This document shows, piece after piece, positions 13,550-20,378 of a stretch of DNA of 20,378 nucleotides. The stretch comes from Bacteroides_E sp964528875 (lineage in GTDB: Bacteria > Bacteroidota > Bacteroidia > Bacteroidales > Bacteroidaceae). The translations under genes were made by a program, and so were the position numbers. Within the stretch, counting starts at the first letter, position 1. Each line of letters begins with the position of its first letter. The stretch lies in the NCBI GenBank assembly GCA_964528875.1, contig CAZGUI010000043.1, positions 1 through 20,378 on the forward strand, read 5' to 3'. The notes beneath the pieces are model-generated. The model was not told where the DNA came from and ran no database searches. It saw only the letters and a list, made by a program, of their open reading frames with translations.

Positions 13550-16372
13550 ATGTATACAGATAATAATTCTTTACAACATAAAAGATACTATGACATAGAG
13601 AGCGTTCAGAATAATCAAAAATCTGAACGCTCTCTTTTTGAGGAGCAAGAAAGAGAAAGATTGAAGCTGAAAAACTTCAAAGATATTTCAGACGCAGAAG
13701 CTTATGAAGAGGCTAAAGAGACAACAAAAGACAATTTGAAAGAACAGCAAAATAAGTTACTCGAAGCCAATAAAGTGTTTCCTTTTATAAATAATTTCGA
13801 TGAGTTCATAGAAAAAGAAAAGACAAAATTAAATAAAAATGATTTTACAAAAACAGAAAATGATATTTCAGACAAAGAGAAAAAAGAAGAAAAAAAGAAC
13901 AAAGTAAAATATGAGCCAGAACTTGAGATAAGGCAAACGTTGAAGTCTGGAAAAGAGAATTATTTAGAAGAGGAAAAAATATTTTCAATCGACGAGAATA
14001 ATTCTACGAAAGAGTATTTGGAAGAATACAAACCTGATATTAAAACTAAAAATGAGAAAGTGAAATTTCTTGAAGAAAAAAATTTCATTAAAGAAGAAAA
14101 GAGAGAGATAAGATTTAAGAATAGCTATTTTGAAAAACAAGATATAAACAATATAAAAATTAATGAGCTTTCAAATCAAGCCAAACCTGTTATTCAAAAC
14201 CTCATTAAAAAGAAAGATGATAAAAAGGAAATTAAATCCCAAAGTAGCTTTTTGGAAAAACAAAAGAAAGGCGATATAAAGAGCAAGGAGCTTTCAGAAC
14301 AAACCTATTTTGGCATTCAAAATAAAATAAAAACTAAGCAAGGCTTTTTAGAAAATAAAGATGAAGAAAAAACTGAACGAAGTTCTTTTGTACAAACAAA
14401 TAAAATAAAAATAAAGAGAAGCTATTTAGATAATAAAAATGAAAATGAAATTAGTTTAAGTCATTCATCATCTTTCTCAAAAATTAAAACAAAAGCTTTG
14501 TATAAAGATATTCCTGATTTAAATGATGCTGATAATGAAAGAGAACAAGCTAGAATACAGGCATTAAAGACGCAGGCAGAACAACACCAAATTGAGCAAA
14601 GACAAAAAGAAAAGAATCAAAATAAAGACATATTTACATTAGGACATATAAACAAATATTCTCTTGAACAAGAAAATTATATAAAGAAAAATACAAAAGA
14701 AATTAAAACAAAAAGTGGTTCAATTACAAAAAATAATACATTTTCAAAAAGGCGAGGAAAGAGAAGCGGAAAGAAAAAATTAAGTATCAAAACTTTGGCG
14801 AATTTTGACCAAAATAGCGATAACAATAATAGCACATTAGATGTAGGTGCTAGAGCAAGCGAAAGTGTTGTTAAACCTTTTAGAAGAATAGCACTGATGC
14901 TAGTGAAAATTATAAAAGAAGTTGCGATAAAGATAATAAAAATAATAGCAACGACTGTGATTAAAGTTCTTTCTTTATTACCAATATGGCTAGTTATGAT
15001 TATATTAGTTACCATTCTAGTTTTTATCTTTGTACCCAGTACAGATATAGCGGAAGTAAATGCTGAAAATGTTGAAATGAAAGTAGCTGAAAATGAAGAA
15101 CTACAAAAAATAAGAGAGTTCGCAGAACAACACAGAATTAAGATTCAAAATATTATAGAATCTACTCCTCATGATAAATTAATACTTCCCACAGGGTATG
15201 GAATTCCGCATCTATTAGAACTTTATATGGAATCTTATTATTTAAATGATGAAGGTAGAATTGATGAATCAAAAATTTCAATCGATGTTAAGGTTGAAGA
15301 ACAATCGATAGAACAAGAAGATGGTTTAATAAATACATATAGAACATTAATTATTACAACAAATGTAGATTATAATCCAGAAATTGAAGGTAGTATAATT
15401 GGGGATATGGATGCACTAGAAGAAAGTATTTATCTTATTGCTGGCGTTAGACCAGTAGATAACACGCCTATATATGGCAATAATTCAATTGAAGCTAGGT
15501 TTTGGAATTTCTTTTTAGAACGTGGTTATACAAAAGAAGCAATTTCAGCAATGATGGGTAATATTTATATGGAATCTGGATTTAACACAGATGCCATTGA
15601 ACAAACAACTACTAATCCAGGTGAAGGTGTGGGATTAGTGCAGTGGTCATTTGGCCGAAAGAAGGCCTTAATGCGATTTGCGGAGATGAAAGGGGTTAGT
15701 TGGCAGGACTTGCAGGTACAGCTTGAATATTTGGATTATGAGCTAAACTATTCTCAAGCAAATCGGTTTTACTCAAGAGCATTGCCTTATCCTGCACCAC
15801 ATAATTACTTAGGTTACTCAAATGGCATAGTAGGTTTTAAAAATGATTCTAATTTAGAAAATGCCACAATGATTTTTTGTTTTAATTTTGAAACACCTAA
15901 CTATTCTTATGCTGGTTTAAACAGCAGAATCTTAAAAGCACGTGAATATTACAATCAGTTCAAAGATGGTTTTACCGAAGGATTTATTTATCCTGTTCCT
16001 GGCTATACATATATATCTAGTTATTATGGAAATAGAACCTTTATGCTTAATGGTTCGCCTTATTCTGATTTTCATACAGGTATAGACTTCCCAGCTCCAC
16101 AGGGTACGCCTGTTATCGCCACAGCTTCTGGAATTGTTACTTTGGCGAGCATGCAAGAAGTGAGCGGAAATACGATTATTATTGATCATGGGAATGGTAA
16201 TACTACATTAAGTTGTCATTTGAGTGATTACAATTGTAGTGTTGGTCAGAGTGTAAGTGTAGGTGATACCATAGGCTATGTTGGTCAAACTGGTTTTGCA
16301 ACAGGGGCACATTTGCATTTTGAAACAAGAATTAATCATGAATTAGTTGATCCACTTACTTTGATACACTGA
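13550..16372 (+). CDS. Membrane-tethered bifunctional wall hydrolase (phage-type lysozyme plus M23 peptidase)
   Basis: A 940-residue VirB1/PrgK-like protein that opens peptidoglycan for the channel. Residues 1-~430 are a charged, Lys/Glu-rich, probably disordered or coiled cytoplasmic region with degenerate repeats (S.FLEKQ...IK.KELS.Q). An amphipathic basic stretch and a membrane helix follow (~474-497, PIWLVMIILVTILVFIFV). Outside the cell comes a linker domain, then a phage-tail-lysozyme domain (~643-770) with likely catalytic Glu675 in YMESGF. A C-terminal M23 domain (~825-940) has metal ligands His842/Asp846 in HTGIDF and His921/His923 in HLHFE. The M23 glycyl-glycine/DD-type endopeptidase domain appears intact. 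Met1 is the only Met in the first ~430 residues, supporting this start although the RBS is weak (GCGAGAG). A strong hairpin with a T run lies in codons 16-30. No clear terminator follows. Confidence 0.9.
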   Translation: MYTDNNSLQHKRYYDIESVQNNQKSERSLFEEQERERLKLKNFKDISDAEAYEEAKETTKDNLKEQQNKLLEANKVFPFINNFDEFIEKEKTKLNKNDFTKTENDISDKEKKEEKKNKVKYEPELEIRQTLKSGKENYLEEEKIFSIDENNSTKEYLEEYKPDIKTKNEKVKFLEEKNFIKEEKREIRFKNSYFEKQDINNIKINELSNQAKPVIQNLIKKKDDKKEIKSQSSFLEKQKKGDIKSKELSEQTYFGIQNKIKTKQGFLENKDEEKTERSSFVQTNKIKIKRSYLDNKNENEISLSHSSSFSKIKTKALYKDIPDLNDADNEREQARIQALKTQAEQHQIEQRQKEKNQNKDIFTLGHINKYSLEQENYIKKNTKEIKTKSGSITKNNTFSKRRGKRSGKKKLSIKTLANFDQNSDNNNSTLDVGARASESVVKPFRRIALMLVKIIKEVAIKIIKIIATTVIKVLSLLPIWLVMIILVTILVFIFVPSTDIAEVNAENVEMKVAENEELQKIREFAEQHRIKIQNIIESTPHDKLILPTGYGIPHLLELYMESYYLNDEGRIDESKISIDVKVEEQSIEQEDGLINTYRTLIITTNVDYNPEIEGSIIGDMDALEESIYLIAGVRPVDNTPIYGNNSIEARFWNFFLERGYTKEAISAMMGNIYMESGFNTDAIEQTTTNPGEGVGLVQWSFGRKKALMRFAEMKGVSWQDLQVQLEYLDYELNYSQANRFYSRALPYPAPHNYLGYSNGIVGFKNDSNLENATMIFCFNFETPNYSYAGLNSRILKAREYYNQFKDGFTEGFIYPVPGYTYISSYYGNRTFMLNGSPYSDFHTGIDFPAPQGTPVIATASGIVTLASMQEVSGNTIIIDHGNGNTTLSCHLSDYNCSVGQSVSVGDTIGYVGQTGFATGAHLHFETRINHELVDPLTLIH
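13597..13639 (+). terminator. Terminator-like hairpin inside the wall-hydrolase coding region
   Basis: Perfect 14-bp arms AGAGAGCGTTCAGA (13597-13610) and TCTGAACGCTCTCT (13622-13635) enclose an 11-nt loop, followed by TTTTT (13635-13639). It lies 47 bases into the gene (codons 16-30), and AGGAG follows at 13641-13645. This is the longest perfect stem I found in the window. Confidence 0.8.
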
Positions 16373-16439
16373 AAAATTATTTTTGTTCTTGATTATATGG
16401 CTGAAGATGTTAAGAAATAATGAGATCTTAGAGAATAAA

Positions 16440-16468
16440 TTAATTATTAAAAATTATAAAACTATTAT
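16440..16468 (+). promoter_or_regulatory. Candidate promoter for the defence module
   Basis: TTAATT (16440-16445), 17 bases, then TATTAT (16463-16468) would start transcription near 16475, giving a ~48-base leader before the SLATT start. The area is nearly pure A/T, so such matches are easy to find. The rest of the 16373-16522 gap holds no hairpin terminator that I can see, so read-through from the transfer genes is also possible. Confidence 0.3.
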
Positions 16469-16522
16469 AAAAAATATACGATGAAAAAATTTGAAAAACG
16501 ATTTAGTTTTAAGGAGATGAAA

Positions 16523-17083
16523 ATGGATAAAGATTATTTGATATTAGAAGATAATGTACGTTATTCATTTATGAGTGTTGTTTGGTCTCATAAAATACAA
16601 GAAAAGCAAGCTGATATTTTAACTGAAAAATATAATAGATTTGAAACTATTAGAATTATTTGTGCTTCGCTAACATCTGTAGGTCTAATTTCTCTTGTTT
16701 TTTCAGAACAATTTATTATAAAAGTGTTGTCAACATTAATATCGTTTGTCAGTACAGCTATCAGCTTGTTTTTTAAATCTTATGATATTCAAAAAAATAT
16801 CACAAATCATAAAAATACAGCAAATGAATTACTATATTTAAGAGATAAATTTAGGTTCCTTTTAGTTGAAATAAAGACCCAAAATATGAGTGTTAAAAAT
16901 TTAATAGAAAAGTATGAGGATTTATTAGAACAACTAAATAAGGTATATAAAACTGCACCTAATACAACTGATGAAGCTGTGAATAGGGCATCTAATTACT
17001 TAAAGATTAAAAAAGATAATGAATTTACTGACGATGAAATAGATATGAACCTTCCAGAAACATTGAAAAGAAGAGGAATATAG
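16523..17083 (+). CDS. SLATT-domain two-TM protein, putative CBASS effector
   Basis: A 186-residue protein with the SLATT layout: an N-terminal cytosolic helix region (YSFMSVVWSHKIQEKQADIL), two close membrane helices (~43-60 IRIICASLTSVGLISLVF and ~64-85 FIIKVLSTLISFVSTAISLFF), then KSYDIQKNITNHKNTANELLYLRDKFRFLL and a charged helical tail. SLATT proteins (SMODS- and SLOG-associating two-TM effectors) were predicted by comparative genomics to form membrane pores or channels when switched on by a nucleotide signal. The gene directly before a CD-NTase supports that role. Start: ATG 16523 has AAGGAG at 6 bases; an upstream in-frame ATG at 16481 has no RBS. Stop is 3 bases before the next gene. 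Subfamily not assigned. Confidence 0.85.
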   Translation: MDKDYLILEDNVRYSFMSVVWSHKIQEKQADILTEKYNRFETIRIICASLTSVGLISLVFSEQFIIKVLSTLISFVSTAISLFFKSYDIQKNITNHKNTANELLYLRDKFRFLLVEIKTQNMSVKNLIEKYEDLLEQLNKVYKTAPNTTDEAVNRASNYLKIKKDNEFTDDEIDMNLPETLKRRGI

Positions 17084-17086
17084 AAA

Positions 17087-17881
17087 ATGCGAGTAAAAAA
17101 ATATGATAATGTCATTCCGAGAGAAAAAAGAGAATTAATATCAAATAGATATAAGAGAATAACAACAGCAATTAATAGAGAGTTTTGGAAAACTGAAAGT
17201 GATACGGCTAATAGCATATATGTTGGTTCTTATGGTCGTAATACCGCTATTAGTTCTAGTGATATTGATATATTAATTGAATTGCCTACATCAGAATTTG
17301 ATAGTTTTAATAACCTTAAAGGAAATGTCCAATCCAGGTTGTTGCAGTCTGTTAAGGAATCCATTAAGAAAACTTATCCTAATACTGATATAAGAGCAGA
17401 TGGACAAATAATTAAAATTTATTTTAGTGATGAAATAATATTTGAAATTTTACCAGCTTTTAAAAGATGGGATAATATTTTTGTTTATCCTGATACTAAT
17501 ATGGGTGGAAATTGGATGTCGACAAATCCAAAAGCAGAGCAAGAAGCAATAAAAGAAAAAAATAGACAGAGTAATGGATTACTAGTATCAACATGTAGAC
17601 ATATGAGATACATAAGAGATTATTATTTTAGAAGTTATTATCTTTCTGGGATAGTAATCGATAGTTTTGTTTATCATGCGATTGGCAATTGGCATTTTAC
17701 AGAATATGAAAAAAACAAAAATCCCCAGGAAACATATGAACAAAGTTTACTGTATTATTATAAAATAAACAGCATTTTTTTGGATAGGTTAGATTTAAAA
17801 GCTCCAGGCAGCAATGATAAAGTTGCTACAGACAAAAGTGTGAATTGTTTAGAGAAAGTTTTGAAATGCATGGTGGATTAA
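17087..17881 (+). CDS. SMODS-type CD-NTase (cyclic oligonucleotide synthase)
   Basis: A nucleotidyltransferase of the cGAS/DncV-like superfamily, 264 residues. The signature VGSYGRNTAISSSDIDILIEL gives Gly47-Ser48 and metal-binding Asp59 and Asp61. The third acidic residue is in FEILPAF, where this protein has Glu120 instead of the usual Asp. GGNWMSTNP (~140-148) and the helical region RHMRYIRDYYF follow the SMODS pattern, and LKAPGSNDKV near the end matches the family's C-terminal part. Inferred role: on phage infection it makes a cyclic di- or trinucleotide that opens the SLATT protein and kills or arrests the cell. At 264 residues it is shorter than many CD-NTases (about 300-400). RBS AGAGGA; start 3 bases after the SLATT stop. 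Product nucleotide cannot be read from sequence. Confidence 0.9.
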   Translation: MRVKKYDNVIPREKRELISNRYKRITTAINREFWKTESDTANSIYVGSYGRNTAISSSDIDILIELPTSEFDSFNNLKGNVQSRLLQSVKESIKKTYPNTDIRADGQIIKIYFSDEIIFEILPAFKRWDNIFVYPDTNMGGNWMSTNPKAEQEAIKEKNRQSNGLLVSTCRHMRYIRDYYFRSYYLSGIVIDSFVYHAIGNWHFTEYEKNKNPQETYEQSLLYYYKINSIFLDRLDLKAPGSNDKVATDKSVNCLEKVLKCMVD

Positions 17882-17886
17882 TAAAA

Positions 17887-19032
17887 ATGAATGATAAGCA
17901 AAACAATGTAGATTTAGCAAAGCTCCTTTTTAATTGTTTGAAAAAACAAAGAGAAAATGAAAATTTTGATGTTAAACTTAAGTGGCATACAAAAATAGAG
18001 GATTTAGTTAAAGATATAATTTGCTTTGCTAATACAATTAATGACAGGAATTCATATATATTTTTTGGAATTAACGATGATTTTAAAATAGTTGGGTTAA
18101 ATAATGAAAAAAGAAGAAAACAAGCTGATCTAATTGATACTTTTTCTAAATTATGTTTTGCTAACTCAGAATGTCCAAGTTTTATAATTGATTCATTAGA
18201 AATTGAAGGAAAAATAATAGATGTTTTAACTATTTATAATGTCCAAAGAACTCCAATATTTCTTAATTTAGATTATGGTGAAATGAGAGCAGGCTGTATT
18301 TACTCACGAGAAAAAGATAGGAATACTCCTAATAAAGGCAACTCAACATTTTCGCAAATAGAAAATCTTTGGAAGAAGAGATTTGGATTAATAAAGCCCC
18401 AAAAAGAGATATTATTTGATTTGTTAAAAAATAAATCTGAGTGGAAAGAAATTTATCCAGAGTATTATAATGTGTTTTTGCCAGATTATAGAATAAAAAT
18501 AATTAAAGAAAATACAGACCGAGATACATTTTACTCATATGTAATGAAGAATAAATCAACCAGTTTTTATCAAATTGAGCTTTCGTTTAATTCAAATAAA
18601 CTAGTTTGTTATCCAGGTGTTTTACTAGATTCAGGAAGGCTTTTTATTCCCATGGCACGTTCTAGTTTTATTAAAAATAAGGAATCACCATTGGAAATAA
18701 TTTGTGTATATAAATATTATATTAAGGGGTCAGAAGAATTCAGTTTGCTAAATTTTTTTTATGATGAAACAGACCATGAGCAAATGTATGCTTTAGAACG
18801 AATCATGAAAATTTTTTTAGTTTATGATAGCGAGTTAGAAAAATTTGAGTTCGAAAATTACATAGAAAATAATTTAAAGATATTAGAAAATCTTAGAAAT
18901 TCGCTTGATCTTTATAACTATCTTAGGACAAATAAAGAATCTCCAAACTACAAGAAATTTGAGAGTTATCGAGAAGACTTAACTTATGGCAATTCTTTAA
19001 ATATAATTTTAAAACAATGGAGAGAAAAATAA
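17887..19032 (+). CDS. AlbA_2 (Schlafen-like) domain protein in the CBASS-like operon
   Basis: A 381-residue protein. Residues ~22-135 match the AlbA_2/Schlafen-like domain: ENFDVKLKWHTKIEDLVKDIICFANT, then YIFFGINDDFKIVGLN, then IIDVLTIYNVQRTPIFL and a Gly/Arg loop (GCIYSREKDRNTPNKGNS). Related domains bind nucleic acid, and some cut RNA. The C-terminal ~240 residues (from WKKRFGL) are unrecognised, with a beta-rich stretch followed by helices (EKFEFENYIENNLKILENL). Start at 17887 is 5 bases after the CD-NTase stop with GGTGG upstream; a TTG at 17845 would overlap and has no RBS. Tight spacing makes it part of the same operon. It could be a second effector, a regulator or an independent defence protein; which one is unknown. 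Confidence 0.8.
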   Translation: MNDKQNNVDLAKLLFNCLKKQRENENFDVKLKWHTKIEDLVKDIICFANTINDRNSYIFFGINDDFKIVGLNNEKRRKQADLIDTFSKLCFANSECPSFIIDSLEIEGKIIDVLTIYNVQRTPIFLNLDYGEMRAGCIYSREKDRNTPNKGNSTFSQIENLWKKRFGLIKPQKEILFDLLKNKSEWKEIYPEYYNVFLPDYRIKIIKENTDRDTFYSYVMKNKSTSFYQIELSFNSNKLVCYPGVLLDSGRLFIPMARSSFIKNKESPLEIICVYKYYIKGSEEFSLLNFFYDETDHEQMYALERIMKIFLVYDSELEKFEFENYIENNLKILENLRNSLDLYNYLRTNKESPNYKKFESYREDLTYGNSLNIILKQWREK

Positions 19033-19226
19033 CATTATGCATACACTTATTTTTTGATTAATTTCTGTAATTTATTTAAGCCTAAAGGCGTGAAAAAGTC
19101 TCGAAATTTAGAAAATTTTTGAAAATAGTGTTTTTGGAAATGTATATAATTTTATAAGAATATTTTTGAAGTTGAAACTATTTATTAATTTGTTATTTCA
19201 TATTTACTTATAAACATCCGATTTAT

Positions 19227-19616
19227 GTGGCTCACCAGAGGACCAATCAAAATGATAGCAGTAAGAATACCATTGAGGAGTTTATATCTACTGACTGGCT
19301 AGACAGGGATAGTGCTTTATTTGCTAAGCTTGATATAAAGCAAATGAGGTTTACAAACTTCTATGCACTTTATAGTGATATTGTTGATGCTATCAGTATT
19401 GATAACTTATCAACTATTATGGCGACGGATATCAATATAACTGGCGCGGAAGCAAGAGAACTATCGGCTGATATAGAGGCTATCGAGCAAGAGATTGTAA
19501 GCTTACGGTCTAAACTAAAAAAGGAGACCCAGTTTAATCGCAAGATGGAGCTAAATATAGAAATAAAGAAGTTGGAAAGAAGTAGAAGTAAATTAATTGG
19601 AGGAGATAAAGTATGA
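19227..19616 (+). pseudogene. DUF4391 gene remnant (N-terminus missing), Type III R-M accessory
   Basis: The 129 codons match the C-terminal half of DUF4391 proteins: AHQRTN, STDWLDRDSALFAKLDIKQMRFTNFYALYSDIVDAI, then the terminal coiled coil (EAIEQEIVSLRSKLKKETQF.RKMELNIEIKKL). Intact members are around 200-plus residues, so about half is missing. The frame continues upstream only to a TGA at 19173, through low-quality AT-rich codons, and GTG 19227 has no ribosome binding site. It overlaps mod by 4 bases (ATGA), the normal arrangement in Type III restriction-modification operons, where a helicase gene and DUF4391 precede mod and res. I read it as the stump left when the defence module or element replaced the upstream half. 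If a start is used it could still yield a short protein. Confidence 0.65.
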
Positions 19617-20378
19617 TTGAGACAAATCTTAAAGGTAATACCCCTAACATAGCAGAGGAGAATATTCAAAAGCTAAAACAAATATTCCCTGATGTATTCA
19701 CAGAAGATAAGGTAGACATTGAAAAACTGCAACAGATATTAGGCGATTATGTGGAGGATAGCAACGAGCGCTATAACTTCACTTGGAACGGTAAGGGGCG
19801 TGCCTTGCGTTTGTCTCAGACGCCTTCATTAGGAACACTACGACCATGTAAGGAAGAAAGTAAAGACTGGGATACAACTCAGAACCTTTACATAGAGGGT
19901 GATAATCTTGAAGTGCTAAAACTTTTACAAAAGAGTTATTACGGCAAGGTTAAATTGATATATTTGGACCCGCCCTATAACACAGGTAAGGACTTCGTAT
20001 ATCCTGATGACTTCCATGACAGCCTTGAGAATTATAAGAAAATCACAGGACAAGTTGATAGTGAAGGAAATAGAATAAGCACTAATACAGAAGCCAGTGG
20101 ACGCTATCATACTGATTGGCTTAATATGATGTATCCTAGATTAAGACTTGCAAGGAACTTGCTTACTGATGATGGAGTTATTTTTATTAGCATTGACGAT
20201 AATGAAGTGCATAACTTAAGGAAGATATGTGATGAGGTATTTGGAGAAGATAACTTTGTTGCACAAGTTATTTGGGAGAGGGCTTATTCACCAGTCAATC
20301 TTAAAAAGCATTTTTCCGAAAGTCATGATTATATTTTATGTTATGCAAAAAACATTGATTTACTAAATTGCAATGGAT
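19613..20378 (+). CDS. mod: Type III restriction-modification adenine methyltransferase Mod (3' end outside window)
   Basis: The first 255 codons of a site-specific DNA methyltransferase. YIEGDNLEVLKLL (~93-105) is the lead-in to the catalytic region. LIYLDPPYNTGKDFVY (~115-130) carries the DPPY catalytic motif of adenine-N6 methylation, in the beta-class order used by Type III Mod proteins. RYHTDWLNMMYPRL and LLTDDGVIFISIDDNE (motif V-like region) follow with normal spacing. The target-recognition domain lies beyond the window. AGGAG lies upstream inside the DUF4391 frame, with ATGA coupling. Base composition at the start of the gene (AACGAGCGC, GGGCGTGCC) is less AT-rich than the conjugation genes, suggesting a different origin. 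Whether an intact res gene follows cannot be seen. Confidence 0.93.
   Translation, partial: MIETNLKGNTPNIAEENIQKLKQIFPDVFTEDKVDIEKLQQILGDYVEDSNERYNFTWNGKGRALRLSQTPSLGTLRPCKEESKDWDTTQNLYIEGDNLEVLKLLQKSYYGKVKLIYLDPPYNTGKDFVYPDDFHDSLENYKKITGQVDSEGNRISTNTEASGRYHTDWLNMMYPRLRLARNLLTDDGVIFISIDDNEVHNLRKICDEVFGEDNFVAQVIWERAYSPVNLKKHFSESHDYILCYAKNIDLLNCNG

Noticed and set aside
14677..15015. 112-codon minus-strand hydrophobic frame
   Set aside because: Antisense shadow of the basic/membrane segment of the wall hydrolase; the apparent TM helices arise from complementing AT-rich Lys/Ile codons.
16481..16522. Upstream ATG (16481) as the SLATT gene start
   Set aside because: No ribosome binding site before it, whereas AAGGAG is correctly placed for ATG 16523.
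16373..16522. Small RNA or retron-type ncRNA before the defence module
   Set aside because: No stable hairpin or paired ends found and no reverse transcriptase nearby.
17845..17886. Upstream TTG start for the AlbA_2 gene overlapping the CD-NTase
   Set aside because: No ribosome binding site, poor start codon, and the AlbA_2 homology begins well after 17887.

Overview
The window looks like a piece of a low-GC Gram-positive (Bacillota) genome carrying a conjugative element. The DNA is AT-rich throughout, ribosome binding sites are strong AAGGAG/AGAGGA types, the first gene ends in an LPxTG-type sortase signal, and the transfer genes are of the Gram-positive Tn1549/pCF10-like type IV secretion class. 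The genus cannot be fixed from sequence alone. All convincing genes are on the + strand. No integrase and no element end were identified, so ICE versus plasmid is undecided.

Layout. (1) 1-927: the 3' part of a wall-anchored surface protein (G5, FIVAR-like, beta-rich domain, LPVTG anchor). (2) 995-1816: an unrecognised, very basic protein. (3) 1981-3156: a replication initiator-like protein with a winged-helix N-terminus and a DUF6017-like C-terminus. (4) 3157-3756: a 600-base non-coding control region with iteron-like TGCTGGCA repeats, inverted repeats, a strong terminator, a likely mobC promoter and a 100-N assembly gap. It is the best candidate for oriV and/or oriT. (5) 3757-7835: MobC, MOBP-type relaxase, PcfB (DUF3801) and an ArdC-like protein. 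(6) 7904-16372: VirD4-type coupling ATPase, Maff2-type small membrane protein, TrbL/VirB6-like channel protein, PrgI, VirB4 ATPase, and a large membrane-tethered lysozyme/M23 wall hydrolase. Together groups 4-6 would nick the DNA, bring it to the membrane and export it. (7) 16523-19032: a compact three-gene cargo module of a SLATT two-TM effector, a SMODS/CD-NTase cyclic-nucleotide synthase and an AlbA_2 (Schlafen-like) protein, which reads as a small CBASS-like anti-phage system. (8) 19227-20378: an N-terminally truncated DUF4391 gene followed by the start of a Type III restriction-modification methyltransferase (mod), which runs off the window.

Striking points. Several intrinsic-terminator hairpins sit immediately before the ribosome binding sites of element genes, and one perfect 14-bp terminator-like hairpin lies inside the first 30 codons of the wall-hydrolase gene. 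This suggests attenuation or antitermination across the transfer region. The N gap is flanked by an identical 55-nt sequence on both sides, which is what a k=55 assembly-graph overlap would leave. The defence module pairs a known SLATT/CD-NTase combination with an AlbA_2 protein, and it ends next to a broken restriction-modification operon, as if several defence cargoes had accumulated at one site.
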